From Cenococcum geophilum 1.58 (Eukaryota > Ascomycota > Dothideomycetes > Gloniales > Gloniaceae): a stretch of 64,000 nt of DNA. Location: positions 124,001-188,000 of the forward strand of contig KV748232.1 in the NCBI GenBank assembly GCA_001692895.1, in the 5' to 3' direction. Below the pieces are notes generated by a model. The model was not told the origin of the DNA. It did no database searches and saw only the letters and a program-made list of their open reading frames with translations. Below are positions 57,832-64,000 of this stretch, one piece after another. Positions within the stretch are counted from its first letter, which is position 1. The number at the start of each line of letters is the position of its first letter. A program made the translations under genes and the position numbers.

Positions 57832-60438
57832 ATCAGGAAATTTTTTTTTAGGCGCGTTGTTGCAGCCGAAAATTGGGGTCTGCAAAACCTGCGTAAGTCG
57901 CGATTTTAGCGATTTGCGGTAACTTGCGGCAATTTGCCGGGGTGCAGCTGAGCAAGGTCACGGAAAAGTTGAACGGGGTCACCGATGGAGCCACCGGAAA
58001 AAGGTCGGCGGGGTCACACTTTTACCCATACAGAACGCGCATTAGTAGCCACATTTGACTTAAGCGACCGCACAAACCAAAATATCTAGGGCATATGCTA
58101 CGCATACGCACGGAGGCATACAAATATCAGATATACGTATACACATACATATACACACACATATACATATATACACGTGAATTTATATATGCCTTACTAT
58201 GCCAATAATAACTAAAAACTATTTTAAAGTAAACGGGGGTATAGCAGGGTGGTTAAACGGCCTACTAGTTAGTTTGCCTAACTATATGCTACGTATATGC
58301 TAAGTATATGCAGGTACCCTAGAGCGTACCTAACATTAAATACGAAAATAATAGTTCTTAAGATAATATAATTGGCAGAGAGAGTATTAAATATAAGGAG
58401 GATAAGGAGGGGAAGGGTTAAGATAGTATATAACGGCGGCTTCTATTTTATATAGGTCTCTCTAAGGTAAAACTATATATAACTCCATGTATAGGCTATG
58501 CATAGGCTATGTATATGCTTAGAATAGCTAGAGTACACTCCAAGACTATAGAGCACTTATTAGCTCTAACGGCAAGTATTAAGTCGTTATTTAAGAGGCA
58601 ATAGACTATATTATAATGCCAGAATATCTAGCAACTAGAAAAGAAGGAATTATACACTTTATCTATAAAGCAATACCTTTGCTGTCTATAGATACAGATA
58701 AAGAAATAGTATGTGATATTATTAAGCAGTATATGTTAAAGGTAAGTAATGCACATGCTAGGCATATGCTATACTTATACCTTTAGTAAATTTAATTTTT
58801 ATTCTATTAAACTAGTAACCCTAAGATTATATAACTATAACTCTTTAGAGAAACTAATAATTGGAAGAGTAGAAAAGCATTTTATTAAGCGTTTAAATGC
58901 AGCGGCATTAGACACTGCGAGTACACCTATTAGGATATGCTTAGTATATACTTAGCGTATAATAGGGTTAAGCTTAAATTAATTAACAACCTCTAAAAGC
59001 GTAGTAGTCATCTATACCAGGTAGTAGAGATTAATAGAAAGCTTAAGCAAAGCACAGAGAAGTAAGCATCGTCTATATATATTAGGCATATACTTATAAT
59101 ATATAGCTACTACTATAGTATTCTATAATTACGGCGGCAGTATATCTACCCTAATACACAAGAACGTGTATATAGTAAAAGCAGACTAATGATATTTTTT
59201 CGGCATAGAGTATGCATATGGTTAGCGTATATATAATATATACTTATTATATATAGGTAAAGTTCATCGGTTATTCTAGCAGTAGTAATACTAAACTATA
59301 GCATACTACCTAGCCCTTATCACCAACAACCGCCTAGGTAGATATTTAATACCTTTGTCTACTTATTAAACATAGAGTTTAGGAAATTAAATGAGAATAT
59401 ACCTATATCGGACATACAACATTAAAGCGAAAATATTGTGGTAGGTAGTATATCTATCGTGTATACGTTATGTATATACTAAGCCTATATAGGTTTTAAC
59501 CACCTATAAGGCCAAGGTAGGGTAGTAAGCCGTGTATACGATACACAATTAGATTGCTATATTCCTATTAATATAGCACGGTATCCTTATATTTGTCTAA
59601 TTGCACGGAATTCTTATATATATTATCTACTATACCCAATAAAGCTACCAATCGACCTTGCTAATGACGTAGTTAAAGTAATAAGGCAGGTGGAAGTCCT
59701 AAGCCTTACTATACGTATACCCCTTATATGCATAGCATATATAAATAAAACTACTTACTATTATATAGGTCGATTCATCCTATTACTACAGTATAATATT
59801 TTATGTAGGAAGTATGGGGCGCAGACACTACGTGCAGTGTATAGTAGTCTTAATATTAAGGATCGAATTACTGCTCTAATTTAAAAGGAAAGGATGCTAC
59901 AATTCCCAGAGGGGACGGCATATGCAGGTAAGTATAGGCTAGGCACACGCTAAGTATATGCAGAGCTTAAGCATAGTAGGTATACTACGCGAGTTCTCTA
60001 TTAATTAACATAAAAAGAACACCAAGCAATAGATTCGGTTAATTTATAACTTTAACGATAAGCATTTCCTAATTATATGCTGTACGTATACGCAAGCTAA
60101 GGCATTCTAATACGTAATATGTATCGAAATAGACCTATTATTTAAGATGGTTTAAGGCAAAACGAATTTATTCTTAATTGTAGGATAGGACAAGAATTCC
60201 AAACGTATGCATACTCTATGCCACGCATATACCACGTATAAGCTAATACCTATATTAGGAATTAAGGTATGGGTATACGCCTTTCTTAACCTAGAAACAC
60301 GTGCTGCGTACGTAAAGATATTTTAGCTAGTATTTAAGGTTTTAGGTAATGCTGCTCAATTATCTATATAATTTACACATATTTACGGAACTAGACTTCG
60401 CACTGCTACTATTAATATATATAAGAAATAAGCTGGCG

Positions 60439-60494
60439 GTATATATACGCTCTATATACGCTTTATATATGCCTAGTATATACTTACAATATAG
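60439..60494 (+). other. Putative 56-nt intron in MULE gene
   Basis: GTATATATACGC at the 5' end and ACTTACAATATAG at the 3' end. Removing it joins ...AlaGlyGly to PheArgAspTyrLeuHis in one frame, whereas reading through breaks the frame. It contains two ATACGCT/ATATGCC motifs like the other intron-like segments of this gene. Confidence 0.5.
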
Positions 60495-60757
60495 GCTTTA
60501 GAGATTACCTGCATTTAATTAACCTATCCCGTAAATAGGATAAACACCTTTAGTATATGCTTATATTCTACCTAGTATACATTAAATAAAACTTTATAAA
60601 GCGCTTTCTAACTTATAAAGTAAGATATATTATAGAGCAGATATAGGAAGCAGAGATAGAGCAGAAATTAATAGCGCGTATATAAAGTATATATATGCTA
60701 CATCCGGAGCTTACGTCTTAGATAAACAATAAGAAGAAAACATGGATACTAGCCAGG

Positions 60758-61201
60758 TGTAAGAGTATATATATTAGGTCCCGCCGCACTTACGACAAGT
60801 TCGCAAGCACTCTCAGTCTTTTTAGCCGTATAGCGACGTGGAGGCGGGCCACGTTACAATTGTGCTTGCGAACTTACTAGGGCTAGGTGTCGTGGGTTTA
60901 ATCTCCATTGGTTATTTCGCTCTAGTACAGTCTAACGCGCATCTATGCGATAAGGCGTCGGTGGAGATTCCAATTGCTTATGTTACTGGGGACTAACTAA
61001 TATGGTGATACTCTTGGCGTTTGATCCCTGTGGCCCGGAATGGGCGCACAGAGGAATCCCTGCGAGCGCTCGGGGACGAGCGCGCAGAGGAGAGGGCAAT
61101 TGTAAGAGTATATATATTAGGTCCCGCCGCGCTTGCGATAAGTTCACAAGCACTCTTAGTCTTTTTGGCTGTATAGCGACGTGGAGGCGGGCCACGTTAC
61201 A
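60758..61201 (+). mobile_element. Miniature LTR retrotransposon (TRIM-like) with self-complementary primer site
   Basis: A 444-bp element with 101-bp direct terminal repeats (60758-60858 and 61101-61201) of TGTAAG...GTTACA form and a perfect 5-bp TSD CCAGG (60753-60757 and 61202-61206), inserted in the MULE gene. The two repeats differ at 7 positions, all transitions. The 242-bp interior has no coding capacity and is GC-rich. It ends in purine-rich GCAGAGGAGAGGGCAA before the 3' repeat. The first 14 bases of GTGCTTGCGAACTT (60862-60875) are exactly complementary to AAGTTCGCAAGCAC in the 5' repeat (60797-60810). It is a fossil by nature, with no gene of its own. Confidence 0.85.
60766..60776 (+). 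promoter_or_regulatory. Putative TATA box of the miniature element
   Basis: TATATATATTA at positions 9-19 of the 101-bp repeat, about 25-30 bp upstream of the self-complementary site at repeat position 40. Transcription starting about there would put AAGTTCGCAAGCAC at the RNA 5' end, as needed for self-priming. Confidence 0.45.
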
Positions 61202-61729
61202 CCAGGCTTATAAAGGAAAAGTTAAAGGTCCCTTATAAGTGGTGGGCATATATACGGAAGCATACTGGAATTAGTGAAAGCAGTTACTTTTAAGATAATA
61301 ACTTTACTGGTCAAAAATTATGCGTGCTTGCTGCAGTACTACAGTAATATATACGCTCTGTATATGCACCGCATATTCTAATAGTTTACTATAGGCTTAA
61401 ACTCCGTATATAAGAAATGTTTAATCTATAAGAGCTATATAAGGAGACGGGAATAGATAATATATAGAAAAATTATAGCGACTTAAAGCGGATAGTAGTG
61501 CAGCTACGGAAACAATATATATATATGCGCTGCGAATACAAAGTATATACTAAGCTTAAGCAGCGCAAAAACAGTAGAAAGTAGCTGAGCGGCGAGCTAG
61601 AAATCCTAGGCTAAATCTTCCCTAAAATCCTCGTAACCCTTTTAACACCCCTAAGCCTACTATATTTAGTAGGCAAATTATATTATAAATAAGTACGGCA
61701 GATAATAATTGTATAATTATAGCACCTAT

Positions 61730-61980
61730 TGTACCAACCGCGTGCCTACGCGTTCGGTACGCTAGGTACGCGTTTACGCGTTCGGTGCACCAACCACTCG
61801 CTTACGCGTCTGGTGCACTTATAAAGCACTAACTAATTAGGGGGAGGACGCATTAGTATATAGACCACGTAGTCTGCTTCATACAATCGATAGTTACTAC
61901 CATCCCAAAGAGCATACGATACTATACATATTTCGTGCCCCGGGATATAACTCACTCGTACTATTAAGTTAGTACGAACA
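61730..61980 (+). repeat. Putative 5' LTR of J
   Basis: Contains three related blocks of GGTAC/GGTGC...TACGCG TTCGGT type (61740-61820). Only the right end is well supported, by the adjoining primer-site motif; no second copy is in the window. Confidence 0.45.
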
Positions 61981-62418
61981 CTGATTAGTAAGCGCGCACA
62001 GATTAGCAATTACTTAATACCTCCTACCGAGCGATATATACGACAGCGATTACCCGTTTAGACTCCTAGTACGACCTGCTAGAAGGTCGGAAGTTGGGGA
62101 TTACGGACTATTACCAACTCTGTATACTTATTTAAGTCTTAGTACGGTTTACTGGAAGTTATAAACGCAAATACAGACCTTTACGGAACCCCCTATCCTT
62201 AACCCCTTAAACCCTAAACCTCTTTGGACCTTATAGAAACCCCCTACCCTTCTATAAACCGTTATGGACCCGTTAATTGCCTTTACGGACTACTATAAGA
62301 CCCCTTAAACTGTTATAGACCCGCTAATCGATTTTACGGACCATTATAAGACCTTCTCCACCCGCTATAAGCTATTATAACCCGCTACAGCTTATATAGA
62401 CATATAACGCTATATAAT

Positions 62419-64000
62419 ATGGCAGATATAAGTAAGTAAATCAGCGAAGGTTAAAAGAAGTGGAGCTAAGGAGTCGACCTTACGTCTACGGACGACGTTA
62501 ACGACTATATTAATTTCAAAATCCTTAAATATGGATACTATAAGCTTCTAAATAACGACCTATGGGAGTAATATAAGGAAGACTTTGCGGACTTTACGGA
62601 AGCTATTCTTAAGGCTTGTAACCCTACTACCATCCGTAACCTACGAACCCTTTTACGTCACTAAGGTGTATGGGTTGAAAAGGATAAATAAGTTACTATT
62701 GCATGGTCCTTATACAATACAATATAGGAGGAGGACTAAATAGAATGGACTAAAGAGAAAATCCTAGACTAGGTTAAAGCCACGAATAATCTCTCTGCTT
62801 CTCCTAAACTTAATAGCATCGCTAGCCTTATACCTAACCTATTTAACCAAATTCGTCCTATAAACCTAAGCGATTTCGGAATTAATCTTACGGGCTAAAG
62901 TATACCTAGTACCCAAGTTACAGACTATAATACCCCCGTAAACTAAAATATGGACCAAAACCCTTCCGTTGATAAAACTATAGATCCGCAACCTGCCCAA
63001 GTCACAGATCTATAAGCCACATATCCGTAAACTATATATCCGTAAGCTATATATCCGCAAGCCACAGATCCGTAAGTTATAGATCCGTAACGCACCTAAG
63101 TAAAGACCTACGGTAAGGAGCTAGCTAACCTAGCTAAGCTTTATACTAACGAATCTAAGTATAGCGGTAAAAACGATAACTTTAACTTTAAACTAACTAT
63201 CTTTACGGACCTCTGTTAGAAGGCCAATATTCCTAAACAGGAGTTCAGCCAAGCCTACTCTACTATGCTGCGCGGCCTAGCACTTAACCACTACTACACT
63301 AACCTTAAGAGTAACCCCCTTGGTGTTCCCTTTAATAAGCTATATAAAGCTACCCATAATTACTTTAAAGGACCGAAATATAAGCGTGATATCCTTACCT
63401 AATAGAATGTGACTAAGCTACGGACCGTAATTAACAAGAACACTAAAAAATTGACTATAGAGTGCCTACAAATTCTTATTAAAGACCTCCGGCACCTATA
63501 GCACGGCCTTAACGCTAAGCTTTAAATAGACGACTTTCTATATAATAAACTTATTACGGCCTACTAGGAAGTAGAGCCCTACAAATACGCCTACTATAAG
63601 CCTGCAGATACCTTAGCTGGCCTTATTAATGATCTACGCTCCTCTATTATAATGTATAAAGTCTTAAACCCACTAGGCAGCACTTAAGCCTTTATTGCGG
63701 ATATTTAATATCCGCAAATAGACTTAGACGTCTACTTTACGGACCGCCGCTACCGCCAGCAGCACCCGTACCGACTAAGTCCTACCCATAACCCCCGTAG
63801 TAACCCCTGTACGAAAATATACCCCCACAGATAAACTAGCTAGAAGTGCTTTATATGCGGCAAGGAAGGATATTGGTCTATAAGGTATACCTAGGAAGAA
63901 TATAATAAGTCTAGGAAGAGACTTAATAGCTATATTAGCCAGTTTATTTTAGAATACAAAGAAGAGGAAGTAGAAGAGCCCCCTAATAAGTTAATAAAAG
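62419..64000 (+). pseudogene. J gag gene, incomplete at window edge
   Basis: Start ATG at 62419 (MADISK). The N-terminal domain shares LWE...YKEDFADFTEAI and RNLRTLLRH...GVWV blocks with the gags of B and C. A linker follows with a 12-bp repeat (Asp-Pro-Gln-type, about 62980-63090). The capsid-like core is about 63110-63720 (LRGLALNHYYTN, GLINDLRSSIIMYK). A CCHC knuckle starts at 63848 (CFICGKEGYWSIRYT). An acidic tail reaches the window end. Fossil, altered by RIP. Confidence 0.75.

Larger units (their letters stand above)
58487..61612 (+). pseudogene. MULE transposase relic with intron-like segments
   Basis: Conserved-looking blocks in order: MPEYLATRKEGIIHFIYKAI (58616), LNAAALDTASTPI (about 58890), the catalytic-domain blocks CIEIDLLFKMV (about 60122-60150), VWVYAFLNLETRAAYVKIFQ-like (about 60268-60330) and FTHIYGTRLRTATINIYKK (about 60370-60430), then NNKKKTWILAR (60727-60757). 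Across the miniature LTR element the frame resumes with a WWAYIRKHTGISESSYF-type block (about 61240-61290) and NNFTG, ending at 61612. This is the pattern of fungal MULE transposases. Scattered TAG/TAA at Gln or Trp positions indicate RIP. One GT-AG segment (60439-60494) restores a continuous frame on removal; others (for example 58742-58786) do not, so splicing is only partly supported. Confidence 0.6.
57832..61729 (+). mobile_element. Mutator-like (MULE) DNA transposon, left end and gene
   Basis: The left terminus ATCAGGAAATTTTTTTTTAGG is followed by about 100 bp (GAAAATTGGGGTCTGCAAAACC, GCGTAAGTCGCGATTTT) shared with the arms of the MITE at 17412-17662. This fits the long inverted repeats of MULEs. 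A plus-strand transposase relic follows. The 5' flank (57940-58280) includes a little-mutated GC-rich stretch and a (TA/CA)n microsatellite (58125-58180). The right terminus is not in the window because element J lies in the 3' part. Confidence 0.62.
61730..64000 (+). mobile_element. LTR element J, 5' LTR and gag, runs off the window
   Basis: Probable 5' LTR 61730-61980, with its right end firm: AGTACGAACA followed by the primer-site motif CTGATTAGTAAGCGC. Its left end is uncertain. A leader follows with repeated GACCCGYTAAT...TTACGGACY blocks (62260-62350), then gag. The gag type and primer site match B and C. Inserted in the 3' part of the MULE. The right part lies outside. RIP-altered fossil. 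Confidence 0.7.

Noticed and set aside
60880-60930. tRNA-like GGGTTTAATCTCC block in the miniature element
   Set aside because: Resembles a B box, but no acceptor stem or complete cloverleaf could be folded by eye.
60983-61238. Overlapping ORFs on both strands
   Set aside because: They fall within the miniature LTR element and its 3' repeat, which is GC-rich and non-coding.
62195-62216. Telomere-like CCCTTAAACCCTAAACC
   Set aside because: Only one or two imperfect units inside the leader of J, with no array.

Overview
The window reads as a gene-empty, AT-rich repeat block from a filamentous ascomycete (Pezizomycotina-type) fungus. The grounds are fungal-type transposon families (chromodomain Ty3/gypsy, copia, a tyrosine-recombinase retroelement, a fungal MULE and hAT, a Tad1/I-like LINE). 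Copies of one family also differ almost only by C/T and G/A transitions, mostly TG to TA or CA to TA, the signature of repeat-induced point mutation (RIP). I see no intact host gene, rRNA, tRNA or CRISPR array. Long open frames are nearly absent, and most that exist are translations of tandem repeats.

The layout is a deep nest, resolved from terminal repeats and target-site duplications (TSDs). Base layer: a DIRS/Ngaro-like tyrosine-recombinase element F (938-2373 and 20145-22376) next to a relic G of an integrase-core (rve-type) DDE protein (38701-40624, 46788-47141, 47563-48423), both on the minus strand. Gypsy element A1 cuts F at the left edge. Gypsy element E1 (2374-20144, TSD CGTAA) sits in F and itself carries a LINE (2900-6265), copia C1 (7962-13965, TSD CTTAT), a minisatellite-filled inverted-repeat element K1 (15456-17662) and a small GC-rich element L (18591-18843). 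Gypsy A2 (22377-38700, TSD TTTAG) separates F from G. It contains the gag-only LTR element B (29326-37661, TSD CTAAG), which contains a partly duplicated hAT transposon (31802-36548, TSD GAAGGAAC).

G is cut by copia C2 (40625-46787, TSD AGAAC), a solo A-family LTR (47142-47562, TSD GACTA) and gypsy H (from 48424). H is cut by E2 (53395), E2 by copia C3 (54403), and C3 by a MULE transposon (57832 onward). The MULE holds a 444-bp miniature LTR element (60758-61201, TSD CCAGG) and an LTR element J with a gag gene that runs off the right edge.

The most interesting signals are: the miniature element, whose sequence just inside the 5' LTR is perfectly complementary over 14 bases to a site in its own LTR (a Tf1-like self-priming arrangement); a long palindrome module shared by copia C, gag-only B and gypsy E2; a shared putative primer site in C, B and J; a hAT head-to-tail partial dimer; and recurrent TATGC-rich intron-like segments in the MULE gene. 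LTR and virus-like elements are treated as fossils throughout. Boundaries supported by a TSD are firm; internal domain limits are approximate because everything was read by eye.
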